A stretch of 64,000 nt of DNA, taken from Kitasatospora sp. Root107. GTDB lineage: Bacteria; Actinomycetota; Actinomycetes; Streptomycetales; Streptomycetaceae. This document shows, piece after piece, positions 39,207-48,568 of the stretch (its first letter is position 1; the number at the start of each line of letters is the position of its first letter). The stretch lies in the NCBI RefSeq assembly GCF_001424875.1, contig NZ_LMCT01000012.1, positions 154,565 to 218,564 of the forward strand, in the 5' to 3' direction. Under the pieces are notes generated by a model. The model did not search any database. It had not been told where the DNA came from and worked only from the letters and a program-made list of their open reading frames with translations. The position numbers and the translations under genes are program-made.

Positions 39207-39614
39207 TCAGACGCGGCGGCGCTTCGGCGGACGGCAGCCGTTGTGCGGGGTGGGGGTGACGTCCTGGATCGAACCCACCTCCAGGCCGGTGGCCTGGAGC
39301 GAGCGGATCGCGGTCTCGCGGCCGGAGCCCGGACCCTTGACGAAGACGTCGACCTTGCGCATGCCGTGCTCCTGCGCGCGACGGGCAGCCGACTCGGCGG
39401 CCATCTGCGCGGCGAACGGAGTGGACTTGCGCGAGCCCTTGAAGCCGACGTGGCCGGCAGAGGCCCAGGAAATCACGTTGCCCGAGGGGTCGGTGATCGA
39501 AACGATGGTGTTGTTGAACGTGCTCTTGATGTGGGCGTGCCCGTGAGCGACGTTCTTCTTCTCCTTGCGGCGCACCTTCTTGGCGCCGGCAGCCTGACGA
39601 CCCTTGGGGGGCAT
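39207..39614 (-). CDS. rpsK: 30S ribosomal protein S11
   Basis: A 135-aa S11 of the small-subunit platform, with [38 protein letters not shown] and [16 protein letters not shown]. It follows rpsM by 71 bp and precedes rpoA by 128 bp. Confidence 0.97.
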   Translation of the reverse strand: MPPKGRQAAGAKKVRRKEKKNVAHGHAHIKSTFNNTIVSITDPSGNVISWASAGHVGFKGSRKSTPFAAQMAAESAARRAQEHGMRKVDVFVKGPGSGRETAIRSLQATGLEVGSIQDVTPTPHNGCRPPKRRRV

Positions 39615-39685
39615 AAGTCTGTTCTCCTACTGAGGTGGTCGGTCCGCTAACCCGCGGGCCGGAGGGAAGTCCGGTTACGGGCGGA

Positions 39686-40066
39686 CTACTTCTTGCCCGG
39701 CTTCTTCTTGCCGGCAATCGCGCGACGCGGGCCCTTGCGGGTACGCGCGTTGGTGTGGGTGCGCTGGCCGCGGACGGGGAGACCCCGGCGGTGACGCAGA
39801 CCCTCGTAGCAGCCGATCTCGACCTTGCGGCGGATGTCAGCGGCAACCGCACGGCGGAGGTCACCCTCGACCTCGAAGTTGGCGTCGATGTACTGGCCAA
39901 GCTTGACCAGGTCGTCCTCGGAGATTTCGCGAACCCGGGTGTCCGGGTTCACGCCGGTCTCCGCGAGCGCGAGCTGCGCGCGGGTGCGACCGATGCCGTA
40001 GACGTAAGTGAGGGCGATCTCGATGCGCTTCTCACGCGGGAGATCAACGCCTGCGAGGCGTGCCAT
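39686..40066 (-). CDS. rpsM: 30S ribosomal protein S13
   Basis: A 126-aa S13 of the small-subunit head that contacts the P-site tRNA and L5. It begins [20 protein letters not shown] and ends with the basic [20 protein letters not shown] tail. A 194-bp spacer with several hairpins separates it from rpmJ. Confidence 0.97.
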   Translation of the reverse strand: MARLAGVDLPREKRIEIALTYVYGIGRTRAQLALAETGVNPDTRVREISEDDLVKLGQYIDANFEVEGDLRRAVAADIRRKVEIGCYEGLRHRRGLPVRGQRTHTNARTRKGPRRAIAGKKKPGKK

Positions 40067-40113
40067 TCAAGGCTCCTGTTTTTCTTCAGAGGTCTGACGT
40101 GCTACCTACTCCG

Positions 40114-40175
40114 ACACCTCTCGGTGTGGGAGCCCCGGCCTCTGACCGGGGGTGGCAGTCCGTCCTGGGGACGGA
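40114..40175 (-). other. Cluster of three short hairpins between rpmJ and rpsM
   Basis: Stems at 40114-40118/40123-40127, 40133-40138/40146-40151 and 40159-40165/40169-40175 follow one another in the rpmJ-rpsM spacer. The spacer is the longest in the alpha block and could be a leader for rpsM. Confidence 0.45.
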
Positions 40176-40260
40176 TCGGGTAGCCCGCTTATGACGTTTT
40201 TTCGCGTCGCGCGAAGCAGTGCTCACGCAAAGACGTACGAGAAATGCTGAGTGAGGCTGG

Positions 40261-40374
40261 TCAGCCCTGGCGCTGCTTGTGGCGCAGGTTGTCGCAGATC
40301 ACCATGACCCGGCCGTGACGGCGGATCACCTTGCACTTGTCGCAGATCTTCTTGACGCTCGGCTTGACCTTCAT
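40261..40374 (-). CDS. rpmJ: 50S ribosomal protein L36
   Basis: A 37-aa L36 read directly from the sequence: [20 protein letters not shown] and so on to a TGA. The zinc-binding set is Cys 11, Cys 14, Cys 27 and His 32, so it is the zinc (C+) form. It lies between infA (35 bp away) and rpsM. Too short for most gene callers. Confidence 0.96.
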   Translation of the reverse strand: MKVKPSVKKICDKCKVIRRHGRVMVICDNLRHKQRQG

Positions 40375-40409
40375 GCTTCAGGTACTCCGGGTCTAGATCT
40401 GACAGTTGC

Positions 40410-40631
40410 TTACTTGTACCGGTAGACGATCCGGCCGCGAGTCAGGTCGTACGGGCTGAGCTCAACGACCACGCGGTCGTCCGGGAGGATACGGATGTAG
40501 TGCATCCGCATCTTGCCGCTGATGTGCGCGAGGACCTTGTGACCGTTCTGCAGCTCAACCCTGAACATGGCGTTCGGAAGAGACTCGATCACGGTGCCCT
40601 CGATCTCAATGGCGCCTTGCTTCTTTGCCAT
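40410..40631 (-). CDS. infA: Translation initiation factor IF-1
   Basis: A 73-aa single OB-fold factor that occupies the ribosomal A site during initiation. It starts [20 protein letters not shown] and ends [17 protein letters not shown]. The ATG at 40631 is fixed by homology. It starts the infA-rpmJ-rpsM-rpsK-rpoA-rplQ unit and is separated from map by the mscL gene. Confidence 0.97.
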   Translation of the reverse strand: MAKKQGAIEIEGTVIESLPNAMFRVELQNGHKVLAHISGKMRMHYIRILPDDRVVVELSPYDLTRGRIVYRYK

Positions 40632-40792
40632 GAACTGCGAGATCCACCTTCCGGGGACGGCTACCGTATGCGGCACGCTCGTGCGAACCTGGGTTCACCC
40701 CTGCCCGAACCGGGTAGAGGGCGCGCTGAAGCACGCTACGAGTGAGCCGACGGTCCATCGTACGCCACCGCCTGCTCCCGGACCAAAACGGC

Positions 40793-41215
40793 TCAGACGC
40801 CGACCTTGACCAGCGGCTCGACGTGCGCGGTGCAGGCGGAGCAGCGCCGGGCGGCCTCGGGGATCTCGGTCAGGCACTCGGGGCAGGGGCGCTTGGGCGC
40901 CTTCGGCTTCTTCGGCAGGTACCGGGCGGTCGCCTTGGTGACCGGCAGCACCACGCAGAAGTACAGCACCGCGGCGGTCAGCAGGAACGCGATCAGCACG
41001 TTCAGGAACTGGCCGTACGGGAAGGTCACCCCGACCAGCTCGAAGCTGTACGAGCGGAAGTCGCCGGCCGCGCCGACCACCACGCCCACCAGCGGGGTGA
41101 GGAAGGCCGCGACGAAGCCGGTCACCACCGCGGTGAAGGCCGAGCCGATGACGACACCGACCGCCATGTCGATCACGTTGCCGCGCATCATGAAGTCGCG
41201 GAATCCCTTGAGCAC
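40793..41215 (-). CDS. mscL: Large-conductance mechanosensitive channel with C-terminal zinc ribbon
   Basis: A 140-aa MscL. The N-terminal MLKGFRDFMMRGNVIDMAVG and helix TM1 (about 14-46), then TM2 (about 68-94) are canonical. In place of the usual short C-terminal helix bundle there is a basic linker (KKPKAPKRP) and two CXXC pairs, Cys 111/114 and Cys 125/128, forming a zinc-ribbon-like module in the cytosol. MscL opens under osmotic down-shock. It sits between map and infA, downstream of the map terminator, so it should have its own promoter. Confidence 0.92.
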   Translation of the reverse strand: MLKGFRDFMMRGNVIDMAVGVVIGSAFTAVVTGFVAAFLTPLVGVVVGAAGDFRSYSFELVGVTFPYGQFLNVLIAFLLTAAVLYFCVVLPVTKATARYLPKKPKAPKRPCPECLTEIPEAARRCSACTAHVEPLVKVGV

Positions 41216-41257
41216 TTGCTGTCCCTTCGAAGTTGTCAGCTCCTAAAAATAGGACAA

Positions 41258-41290
41258 AGGGCCCGGTGGGCGAAACCCACCGAGCCCTTG
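41258..41290 (-). terminator. Intrinsic terminator of map
   Basis: A 14-bp stem (41258-41271 with 41277-41290) with one G-U wobble in the minus-strand RNA. Beyond it the minus strand has TTTGTCCTATTTTTAG, giving a U-rich tail. It ends the secY-adk-map unit. Confidence 0.88.
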
Positions 41291-41305
41291 ACGATCCGTC
41301 AGCGA

Positions 41306-42145
41306 CTAACCCAGGGGGTCCGGCGCCGCGACGACGCCCAGCTTGGCCAGCTCGGCCTTGCCGCCGTCGAAGGCGGTCAGCACCAGCGGGCCCTGCTCGG
41401 TGATCGCCACCGAGTGCTCCCAGTGCGAGGCCCAGGTGCCGTCGTTGGTGACGACCGTCCAGTCGTCCTCCAGCACCGTGGTGTGCGGGGTGCCCAGCGA
41501 GACCATCGGCTCGATCGCCAGCACGGTGCCGGGGACGAGCTTCGGGCCCTTGCCGCGGCCGCGCTCGACGTAGTTCAGCACGTGCGGCTCCATGTGCATC
41601 GCGGTGCCGATGCCGTGGCCGCCGTACCCCTCGGTGATGCCCCACTTGCCCTTGGGCGGCAGCGGCTGGCGGCGGACGAAGCCCTCGATCGCCTTGGAGA
41701 CCTCGACCAGGCGGTTGTTCTTCTTCATCTGGGCGATGCCGGCCCACATCGAGCCCTCGGTCACCCGGCTGAGCATCTCCACCTCGGGCGCGACCTCGCC
41801 GACCGCCACGGTGATCGCGGCGTCGCCGTGCCAGCCGTCCACGATCGCACCGCAGTCGATCGAGATGACGTCACCCTCGACCAGCACTCGGTCGCCCGGG
41901 ATGCCGTGCACCACCTCGTTGTTGACGGAGGCGCAGATCACACCCGGGAACCACAGGCCGCCGTGGTCCGCGCGGAAGTTGGAGGTGGCGCCGTGGTCGG
42001 CGATCACCTTCGCCGCGATGTCGTTGAGCTCCTGGGTGGTGACACCCGGACGGACGGCCTCGCGGGCCGCCTTCAGCGCCTCGGCGACGACCAGTCCGGC
42101 CACCCGCATCTTGGCGATCTGCTCGGGGGTCTTGATCTCCACCAT
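41306..42145 (-). CDS. map: Type I methionine aminopeptidase
   Basis: A 279-aa metalloprotease that removes initiator Met. The metal ligands lie in SIDCGAIVDGWHGDAAIT (two Asp), GHGIGTAMHMEP (His), AIEPMV (Glu) and the C-terminal TEQGP (Glu). ATG 42145 is preferred to the in-frame GTG 42163 because GGAAGG lies ten bases upstream of it. It is 130 bp downstream of adk, with a large hairpin between them. Confidence 0.95.
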   Translation of the reverse strand: MVEIKTPEQIAKMRVAGLVVAEALKAAREAVRPGVTTQELNDIAAKVIADHGATSNFRADHGGLWFPGVICASVNNEVVHGIPGDRVLVEGDVISIDCGAIVDGWHGDAAITVAVGEVAPEVEMLSRVTEGSMWAGIAQMKKNNRLVEVSKAIEGFVRRQPLPPKGKWGITEGYGGHGIGTAMHMEPHVLNYVERGRGKGPKLVPGTVLAIEPMVSLGTPHTTVLEDDWTVVTNDGTWASHWEHSVAITEQGPLVLTAFDGGKAELAKLGVVAAPDPLG

Positions 42146-42227
42146 CTGGTCCACGCCTTCCACTGTCGAATGCCCGTCCGGTCCTTGCCGGGGGGCCGTG
42201 CTGCCGTTACCACCGTACGACGACAGA

Positions 42228-42265
42228 ACGGCCGGGACTCCCCCGTGCGGGGGCGTCCCGGCCGT
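42228..42265 (-). terminator. Large hairpin between adk and map
   Basis: An 11-bp stem (42228-42238 with 42255-42265) topped, after one mismatch, by a 5-bp stem with a GTGC loop. It begins 10 bp after the adk stop. There is no U tract, so it may terminate, attenuate or protect the adk mRNA end. Confidence 0.6.
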
Positions 42266-42275
42266 CTCGTCGGTC

Positions 42276-42932
42276 TCAGTTCTTCTTGCTCTCCAGCGCG
42301 GCCACCGCGCGCTCGGTCACCTCGTCGACCTTGCCCAGCGCCGAGATGGTGACCAGCAGGCCCTGCTGGTTGTAGTACTCGATGATCGGCTCGGTCTCCG
42401 TGTGGTAGACCTCCAGCCGCGTCCGCACCTTCTCCTCGGTGTCGTCCGAGCGCTGGTACAGCTCGCCACCGCACTCGTCGCAGACGCCCTCGGTCTTCGG
42501 CGGGCTGTAGACCACGTGGAACACGTGGCCGCCGTTGACCCGGCAGACCCGGCGGCCGGCGATCCGCTTGACCACCTCGTCCTCGGGGACCTCCAGGTCC
42601 AGCACGCCGTTGAGGGCGATGCCGAACTCGGCCAGGATCTCGTCCAGGGCCTTGGCCTGACCGAGGTTCCGGGGGAACCCGTCCAGCAGGAAGCCGTTGG
42701 CGGCGTCGGGCTGCGACATCCGGTCCTTGGCCATCCCGATGGTGACCTCATCCGGTACCAGTCGACCCGCGTCCATGTACGCCTTGGCCTCGAGCCCCAA
42801 CGGGGTGCCCTGGCTGATGTTGGCGCGGAACAGGTCTCCGGTGGAGATGTGGGGAATGGACAGGGTCTTGGCCAGGACGTGCGCCTGAGTACCCTTCCCG
42901 GCCCCGGGAGGTCCGACGAGGACGATACGCAT
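42276..42932 (-). CDS. adk: Adenylate kinase
   Basis: A 218-aa nucleoside monophosphate kinase (AMP + ATP to 2 ADP). The P-loop is GPPGAGKGTQ, with FLLDGFPRNLGQA in the AMP-binding part. The LID domain has CRVNGGHVFH...CDECGG, a Cys/His set with three cysteines and histidine that could still hold zinc. Its start codon overlaps the secY stop by one base (TGATG). Confidence 0.97.
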   Translation of the reverse strand: MRIVLVGPPGAGKGTQAHVLAKTLSIPHISTGDLFRANISQGTPLGLEAKAYMDAGRLVPDEVTIGMAKDRMSQPDAANGFLLDGFPRNLGQAKALDEILAEFGIALNGVLDLEVPEDEVVKRIAGRRVCRVNGGHVFHVVYSPPKTEGVCDECGGELYQRSDDTEEKVRTRLEVYHTETEPIIEYYNQQGLLVTISALGKVDEVTERAVAALESKKN

Positions 42933-44239
42933 CAGCGGAGGAACCCTTCGTAATTACGCTGCTGGAGCTGGCTCTCGATCTGCTTCACAGTTTCGAGTCC
43001 GACACCGACGACGATGAGCACGCTGGTGCCACCGAACGGGAAGTTTTGGTCCGCGTTGAAGGCAACCAGGGCGATCATCGGGATCAACGCGATCAGGCCC
43101 AGGTAGAGCGACCCCGGCCACGTGATGCGGGTAAGCACGTAGTTAAGGTACTCGGCCGTCGGTCGGCCGGCCCGGATGCCCGGGATGAACCCACCATACT
43201 TCTTCATGTTGTCGGCAACTTCTTCGGGGTTGAAGGAGATTGCGACGTAGAAGAACGCGAAGAACACGATCAGCACAAAGTACGTGGCCATGTAGAGCGG
43301 GTGGTCACCGCGGACGAAGTTGGCCTTGATCCAGGTGGCCCAGCCGGCCTCACTGCTCGTCAACTGGGCGACCAGCGCCGGGATGTACAGCAGCGACGAG
43401 GCGAAGATGACCGGGATCACACCGGCCTGGTTGACCTTCAGCGGGATGTAGGTCGACGTCCCGCCGAACGCCTTGCGGCCGATCATGCGCTTCGCGTACT
43501 GGACCGGGATCCGGCGCTGCGCCTGCTCGACGAAGATGACCAGGACCACCACGATGACGCCGATCGCGATGACGCTGAAGAACTCGACCCAGCCGTCACC
43601 GATCGTGCCCGAGAGCTTGATCGCCCACATCGAGCCGGGGAAGCCCGACGCGATCGAGGTGAAGATCAGGATGGACATGCCGTTGCCGATGCCACGGTCG
43701 GTGATCAGCTCGCCGAGCCACATCACCATCGTGGTGCCGGCCGTCATCGTGATCACCATGGTGGCGATCCGGAAGACCGACTGGTCCGGCACGACCTGGT
43801 TGGCGTAGACACAGCCCGAGAACAGCGCACCGCTGGAGGCCGTCGCGACGATGCCGGTGCCCTGGAGCACGGCGAGCGCGATGGTCAGGTAGCGGGTGTA
43901 CTGGGTGATCTTGGCCTGGCCGGACTGGCCCTCCTTCTTCAGCGCCTCGAGTCGCGGGATCACGACGGTGAGGAGCTGGAGGATGATGCTGGCCGTGATG
44001 TACGGCATGATGCCGAGCGCGAAGATCGTCAGCTGCAGTAGCGCGCCGCCGCTGAAGAGGTTCACCAGGCCGAACAGGCCGTTGGGGCCTTCCTTCAGAC
44101 ACTGGTTCACCGCGACGAAGTCGACGCCCGGCACGGGGATGTGAGCGCCCAGCCGGAACAGCACCATGATGCCCAGCGTGAACAGCAGCTTCTTGCGCAG
44201 GTCGGGCGTCTGGAACGCCCGCGCGAACGCACTGAGCAC
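42932..44239 (-). CDS. secY: Protein translocase subunit SecY
   Basis: A 435-aa ten-helix channel of the Sec translocon. It begins LSAFARAFQTPDLRKKLLFTLG, with RLGAHIPVPGVD at the first loop and the C-terminal GGTSVLIVVGVGLETVKQIE. GTG 44239 has AGGAGG five bases before it. Co-transcribed with adk and map and isolated from the ribosomal genes by the 44481-44522 terminator, so a promoter must lie in 44240-44480. Confidence 0.97.
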   Translation of the reverse strand: MLSAFARAFQTPDLRKKLLFTLGIMVLFRLGAHIPVPGVDFVAVNQCLKEGPNGLFGLVNLFSGGALLQLTIFALGIMPYITASIILQLLTVVIPRLEALKKEGQSGQAKITQYTRYLTIALAVLQGTGIVATASSGALFSGCVYANQVVPDQSVFRIATMVITMTAGTTMVMWLGELITDRGIGNGMSILIFTSIASGFPGSMWAIKLSGTIGDGWVEFFSVIAIGVIVVVLVIFVEQAQRRIPVQYAKRMIGRKAFGGTSTYIPLKVNQAGVIPVIFASSLLYIPALVAQLTSSEAGWATWIKANFVRGDHPLYMATYFVLIVFFAFFYVAISFNPEEVADNMKKYGGFIPGIRAGRPTAEYLNYVLTRITWPGSLYLGLIALIPMIALVAFNADQNFPFGGTSVLIVVGVGLETVKQIESQLQQRNYEGFLR

Positions 44240-44480
44240 GGTGCCTCCTGCGCCTCCCGCACGTCGTCGGCGGGAGGGTCGGTCCTGAATGGGGAGTGGA
44301 GTGTGCGGGCCCCCCGAGGAGTCCGGTCAACCGGACGGCACAGGCAAGCCTGGGCGCAGCCTACAAGGGAACTCCACGGACTCTAACAGTGTGTGGCCAC
44401 CCGAAAGAAGCGTGCGCGGCCCCTCCCCCACGCACGGGGGACGGGATGCCCGTTTTCAACCACAAAAGCCACCCTAAAAG
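44240..44480 (-). promoter_or_regulatory. secY upstream region
   Basis: This gene-free stretch between the terminator and secY must hold the secY-adk-map promoter. A TAGAGT (-10-like) on the minus strand at 44380-44385 has only a weak TTCTTT 18 bases upstream, so I do not assign it firmly. Confidence 0.4.
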
Positions 44481-44522
44481 CACGAACCCCGTACCTCCCA
44501 GGAGGGAGATACGGGGTTCGTG
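44481..44522 (-). terminator. Intrinsic terminator between rplO and secY
   Basis: A 13-bp perfect stem (44481-44493 with 44510-44522) continued by six more pairs, one a G-U wobble in the minus-strand RNA, around an AGGA loop; CTTTTAG follows. It ends the spc block 14 bp after the rplO stop. Confidence 0.92.
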
Positions 44523-44535
44523 AGGATCAGCTAGC

Positions 44536-44991
44536 TCAGAGGAGCTCGGTGACCGTACCGCCGGCGGCGGTGATCTTCTCGATCGCGGAGCCGGAGACGG
44601 CGTCAACCGTCACCTGCAGCGCAACCGCGATGTCGCCGGTGCCGAGGACCTTGACGAGCTCGTTCTTGCGAACGGCGCCCTTCGCGATCAGATCGGCCAC
44701 GGTGACCTCGCCACCCTGCGGGTAGAGCTCGGCCAGCTTCTCCAGGTTCACGACCTGGAACTGCTTGTGCGCCGGGTTCTTGAAGCCCTTGAGCTTCGGC
44801 AGACGCATGTGGAGGGGCATCTGCCCACCCTCGAAGCGCTGCGGAACCTGGTAGCGGGCCTTGGTGCCCTTGGTACCACGACCTGCGGTCTTACCCTTGG
44901 AACCCTCACCACGACCGACACGGATCTTGTCGGTCTTGGCGCCGGGGGCCGGGCGCAGGTTGTGGATCTTGATCGGCGAGTTGTCTGCCAT
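44536..44991 (-). CDS. rplO: 50S ribosomal protein L15
   Basis: A 151-aa L15. [29 protein letters not shown] and [18 protein letters not shown] are diagnostic. ATG 44991 has GAGGAGG eight bases upstream; an upstream in-frame start adds six residues. Last gene of the spc block. Confidence 0.97.
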   Translation of the reverse strand: MADNSPIKIHNLRPAPGAKTDKIRVGRGEGSKGKTAGRGTKGTKARYQVPQRFEGGQMPLHMRLPKLKGFKNPAHKQFQVVNLEKLAELYPQGGEVTVADLIAKGAVRKNELVKVLGTGDIAVALQVTVDAVSGSAIEKITAAGGTVTELL

Positions 44992-44992
44992 T

Positions 44993-45175
44993 TCAGTCCA
45001 CCTCCTCAACCGTGACGAGGTGACGAACGGTCTGGACCATGCCGCGGATCTCCGGGCGGTCCTCCTTCACCACGGTGTCGTTCAGCCGCTTGAGGCCGAG
45101 CGAACGCAGGGTGTCACGGTGGTTCTGCTTGCTGCCGATGTACGACTTGGTCTGAGTGACCTTCAGGCGAGCCAT
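44993..45175 (-). CDS. rpmD: 50S ribosomal protein L30
   Basis: A 60-aa L30: [20 protein letters not shown], then [20 protein letters not shown]. Its ATG overlaps the rpsE stop (TGATG) and its stop is one base from the rplO start, so all three are tightly coupled. Confidence 0.96.
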   Translation of the reverse strand: MARLKVTQTKSYIGSKQNHRDTLRSLGLKRLNDTVVKEDRPEIRGMVQTVRHLVTVEEVD

Positions 45176-45810
45176 CAGGCACTCACCGCCGCGGTCCCGG
45201 CCGCGCGAGCGCGGAGCAGAGCAGCGGGGGCCACGTCCTCCAGCGGCAGGCCACGGCGGGCCGCGATCTCCTCGGGGCGCACGAGGCCCTTCAGAGCAGC
45301 CACGGTGGCGTGCACGATGTTGATCGCGTTGTCCGAGCCGAGCGACTTCGACAGGATGTCGTGGACGCCGGCGCACTCCAGAACGGCACGCACCGGGCCA
45401 CCGGCGATAACGCCGGTACCGGGGGAAGCCGGCTTCAGGAGCACGACGCCAGCGGCCTTCTCGCCCTGGATCGGGTGCGGGATGGTGCCCTGGATACGGG
45501 GGACCTTGAAGAAGTTCTTCTTGGCCTCCTCAACACCCTTGGCGATGGCGGCCGGAACCTCCTTCGCCTTCCCGTAGCCAACACCTACGGTGCCGTCACC
45601 GTCGCCCACCACGACCAGCGCGGTGAAGCTGAAACGACGACCACCCTTGACAACCTTGGCAACACGGTTGATCGCGACCACGCGCTCAACGTAAGCAGTC
45701 TTCTCGACGGCGGGGGCGTTGCCCCGGTCGTCGCGCTTACGATCACGTCGCTCGCCGCCACCGCCGGTGCCGCCGCCGGCGCCGCTACCGCGGCGCTGGG
45801 GTCCAGCCAT
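45175..45810 (-). CDS. rpsE: 30S ribosomal protein S5
   Basis: A 211-aa S5, a decoding-fidelity protein. The RNA-binding core is [27 protein letters not shown], then [18 protein letters not shown] Gly/Arg-rich N-terminal extension of about 40 residues is typical of actinobacteria. Confidence 0.97.
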   Translation of the reverse strand: MAGPQRRGSGAGGGTGGGGERRDRKRDDRGNAPAVEKTAYVERVVAINRVAKVVKGGRRFSFTALVVVGDGDGTVGVGYGKAKEVPAAIAKGVEEAKKNFFKVPRIQGTIPHPIQGEKAAGVVLLKPASPGTGVIAGGPVRAVLECAGVHDILSKSLGSDNAINIVHATVAALKGLVRPEEIAARRGLPLEDVAPAALLRARAAGTAAVSA

Positions 45811-45858
45811 TGGAATTACCTCTCTCGATTACGTCCGTCGACTGAGCCGACGAGCGGC

Positions 45859-46242
45859 TTAGAAGTCGAGCCCGGCCTCACGGGCAGCGTCCGCCAGGGC
45901 GGCGATGCGCCCCGCGTAACGGTTGCCCGCGCGGTCGAAGACGACCGACTCGATGCCGGCGGCCTTGGCGCGCTCGGCGACCAGGGCTCCGACCTTCTTG
46001 GCCAGCTCGGTCTTGTCGCCCTCGTTGCCACGAATGGACACGTCGAGGGTGGACGCCGACGCGAGGGTGTGACCCTTGGCGTCGTCGATGACCTGGGCGA
46101 CCATGTGGCGGTTCGAGCGGGTCACGACCAGACGAGGACGAGCCTCGGTGCCGGTGACGCGCTTGCGAACGCGGATGGCGCGGCGCTTGCGGGCAGCGTT
46201 CTTGTAGCCGTTGCCCTTGCCGATCTTCACAGAAAGACTCAT
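45859..46242 (-). CDS. rplR: 50S ribosomal protein L18
   Basis: A 127-aa 5S-rRNA-binding protein: [28 protein letters not shown]-type [14 protein letters not shown], and the C-terminal [20 protein letters not shown]. Three bases separate it from rplF. Confidence 0.97.
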   Translation of the reverse strand: MSLSVKIGKGNGYKNAARKRRAIRVRKRVTGTEARPRLVVTRSNRHMVAQVIDDAKGHTLASASTLDVSIRGNEGDKTELAKKVGALVAERAKAAGIESVVFDRAGNRYAGRIAALADAAREAGLDF

Positions 46243-46245
46243 GGC

Positions 46246-46785
46246 TTACTTACCGCTCTTTCCGACCTTGCGGCGGATAACCTCGCCCGCGTACTTGACG
46301 CCCTTGGCCTTGTACGGGTCGGGCTTACGCAGCTTGCGGATCTTGGCCGAAACCTCGCCGACCAGCTGCTTGTCGATCCCGTCCACGTGGAACTTGGTGG
46401 GCGACTCGACCACGAAGGAGATGCCCTCCGGGGCCTCGATCAGGATCGGGTGGCTGTAGCCGAGCTGGAACTCCATGGAGGAGCCCTTCGCTGCGACTCG
46501 GTAACCAACACCGCTGATCTCCAGCGACTTGCGGTATCCCGCGGTCACACCGGTGATCATGTTCGCCACCAGCGTGCGGGAAAGGCCGTGAAGGGCCTTC
46601 GACAGACGCTCGTCGTTGGGGCGGGTGACGAGCAGAGTGCCGTCCTCGCCCTTGCCGATCTCGATCGGCGCGGCGACAACGTGGGTGAGGGAGCCCTTGG
46701 GGCCCTTCACCGAGACTGCCTGGCCATCGATGGTGACGTCCACGCCGGCGGGAACCGGGATGGGCAGCCGTCCAATGCGCGACAT
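46246..46785 (-). CDS. rplF: 50S ribosomal protein L6
   Basis: A 179-aa L6 near the factor-binding site: [20 protein letters not shown], the KGPKGSL turn and the C-terminal signature [19 protein letters not shown]. Confidence 0.97.
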   Translation of the reverse strand: MSRIGRLPIPVPAGVDVTIDGQAVSVKGPKGSLTHVVAAPIEIGKGEDGTLLVTRPNDERLSKALHGLSRTLVANMITGVTAGYRKSLEISGVGYRVAAKGSSMEFQLGYSHPILIEAPEGISFVVESPTKFHVDGIDKQLVGEVSAKIRKLRKPDPYKAKGVKYAGEVIRRKVGKSGK

Positions 46786-46807
46786 TGCTGTACCTCCTGT
46801 TCCCGAA

Positions 46808-47215
46808 TTACCAGACGTAGGCGAGAACTTCTCCGCCTACGCCCTTCTTGGCGGCCTGCTTGTCGGTCAGGAGGCCGGAGGACGTGGAGATGATCGCCAC
46901 GCCCAGGCCGCCGAGAACCTTCGGCAGGTTGGTGGACTTTGCGTAAACGCGCAGACCCGGCTTGCTGATGCGCTTGATGCCGGCGATGGAGCGCTCACGG
47001 TTGGGGCCGAACTTGAGGTCGATGGTCAGCTTCTTGCCGACCTCGCCCTCAACCGGCTCCTCAACCTTCCAGGAGGAGATGTACCCCTCCTGCTGCAGGA
47101 TCTCGGCGACGTGCGCCTTGATCTTGCTAGCCGGCATCGCCACGGTGTCGTGGTACGCCGAGTTCGCGTTACGCAGACGCGTGAGCATGTCTGCGATGGG
47201 GTCGGTCATGGTCAT
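46808..47215 (-). CDS. rpsH: 30S ribosomal protein S8
   Basis: A 135-aa S8 that binds the central domain of 16S r[23 protein letters not shown] at the start and [23 protein letters not shown] end. ATG 47215 has GAGG nearby; ATG 47209 is an alternative. In E. coli S8 represses its own operon by binding mRNA, and here a strongly folded 267-bp spacer lies upstream. Confidence 0.96.
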   Translation of the reverse strand: MTMTDPIADMLTRLRNANSAYHDTVAMPASKIKAHVAEILQQEGYISSWKVEEPVEGEVGKKLTIDLKFGPNRERSIAGIKRISKPGLRVYAKSTNLPKVLGGLGVAIISTSSGLLTDKQAAKKGVGGEVLAYVW

Positions 47216-47265
47216 GATGGCCTCAGGCCTCTCTCGCCGTGGTTTCTCCGCGCCAGGTCCCCCCA

Positions 47266-47447
47266 CCGCACTCGCGAGGAGTGCGGGCAGGGGCACAGAC
47301 GCAGGGGACCTGCGGCGTTAGTAAGACTGGGTGCGAGCCCTCATAGGAGGGTCGCGGACAGCTCTGGCTGCCGCGACAGGGGGCCCGACCCCACTACCTT
47401 ACGGGATTCCGTACGGGACCCCAAAAACGGGGCACGTGGGGTCGGGC
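47266..47447 (-). other. Highly structured leader between rpsN and rpsH
   Basis: Four separate structures occupy the 267-bp spacer: a 12-bp stem (47383-47394 with 47436-47447) enclosing two small hairpins (47401-47412 and 47419-47432), a hairpin of 7+4 bp with one bulged base (47351-47377), a 6-bp stem (47300-47314) and an 8-bp stem (47266-47286). Every stem is perfect in base pairing. Spacers elsewhere in the spc block are 0-50 bp. Confidence 0.7.
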
Positions 47448-47482
47448 ACACCTGCTGATTCGCAGGGAACCTAGAGCCTGGG

Positions 47483-47668
47483 TTACCAGGAGCTCTTGGT
47501 CACGCCCGGCAGCTCGCCGCGGTGCGCCATCTCACGGAGGCAGACACGGCAGAGGCCGAACTTGCGGTACACCGAGTGCGGGCGGCCGCAGCGCTGGCAG
47601 CGGGTGTAACCGCGGACAGCGAACTTCGGCTTGCGCTCGGCCTTCGCGATAAGGGACTTCTTCGCCAT
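47483..47668 (-). CDS. rpsN: 30S ribosomal protein S14, zinc (type Z) form
   Basis: A 61-aa short S14 with CXXC pairs in TRCQRCGRP and GLCRVCLRE, the zinc-binding form. Streptomycetes often carry a second, zinc-free S14 elsewhere, induced at low zinc; only this one is in the window. Follows rplE by 4 bp. Confidence 0.97.
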   Translation of the reverse strand: MAKKSLIAKAERKPKFAVRGYTRCQRCGRPHSVYRKFGLCRVCLREMAHRGELPGVTKSSW

Positions 47669-47672
47669 GGTG

Positions 47673-48242
47673 TTACGCCTCCTTGAACGGGAAGCCCAGA
47701 GCGCGCAGGAGCGCCCGGCCCTCGTCGTCGGTCTGGGCGGTGGTCACGACGGTGATGTCCATACCGCGCTGACGGTCGACCTTGTCCTGGTCGATCTCGT
47801 GGAACATGACCTGCTCGGTCAGACCGAAGGTGTAGTTGCCACGGCCGTCGAACTGCTTCGGGGAGAGGCCACGGAAGTCGCGGATACGCGGCAGAGCCAG
47901 CGACACCAGACGGTCCAGGAACTCCCACATGCGGTCACCGCGAAGGGTGACGTGGGTGCCGATCGGCTGGCCCTCACGCAGCTTGAACTGCGCGATGGAC
48001 TTACGAGCCTTCGTCACCGCCGGCTTCTGGCCGGTGATGGCGGTGAGGTCGCGGATCGCGCCCTCGATCAGCTTGGAGTCGCGGGCGGCCTCGCCCACAC
48101 CCATGTTGACCACGACCTTGACCAGGCCGGGGATCAGCATGACGTTCTCGAACGAGAACTCCTCCAGGAGCTGCCCCTTGATCTCGGAGTTGTAACGCTC
48201 CTTGAGGCGGGGGGTCACCTTCTCAACAGTCGTCTCAGACAT
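47673..48242 (-). CDS. rplE: 50S ribosomal protein L5
   Basis: A 189-aa 5S-rRNA-binding protein: [33 protein letters not shown] and [20 protein letters not shown] are characteristic. Its ATG overlaps the rplX stop by one base. Confidence 0.97.
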   Translation of the reverse strand: MSETTVEKVTPRLKERYNSEIKGQLLEEFSFENVMLIPGLVKVVVNMGVGEAARDSKLIEGAIRDLTAITGQKPAVTKARKSIAQFKLREGQPIGTHVTLRGDRMWEFLDRLVSLALPRIRDFRGLSPKQFDGRGNYTFGLTEQVMFHEIDQDKVDRQRGMDITVVTTAQTDDEGRALLRALGFPFKEA

Positions 48243-48565
48243 CAGATGTCCTCACCGGTTCGCTTGGCAACGCGGATCTTGTTGCCCTCGTCATCGAAGC
48301 GGTAGCCAACGCGGGTGACGACCTTCTTGCCGTCCTTCTCCACGACCAGCTGGACGTTGGAGACGTGAACCGGGGCCTCGACGGTGATGATGCCACCCTG
48401 AGTACCCGGACCCGGCTTGGTGTGCTTCTTGACCCGGTTGACACCCTCGACCAGGACCTTGTTGGTGGCGGGGATGGCCTGAATGACCTTGCCCTGCTTA
48501 CCGCGGTCCTTGCCGGTGATGACCTGGACCAGGTCACCCTTCTTGATCTTCATGCTGTTTGCCAT
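48242..48565 (-). CDS. rplX: 50S ribosomal protein L24
   Basis: A 107-aa L24 with the KOW motif [27 protein letters not shown] eleven bases before ATG 48565 supports that start over the internal ATG 48553. Assembly initiator for the 50S subunit. Confidence 0.96.
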   Translation of the reverse strand: MANSMKIKKGDLVQVITGKDRGKQGKVIQAIPATNKVLVEGVNRVKKHTKPGPGTQGGIITVEAPVHVSNVQLVVEKDGKKVVTRVGYRFDDEGNKIRVAKRTGEDI

Positions 48566-48568
48566 GGG

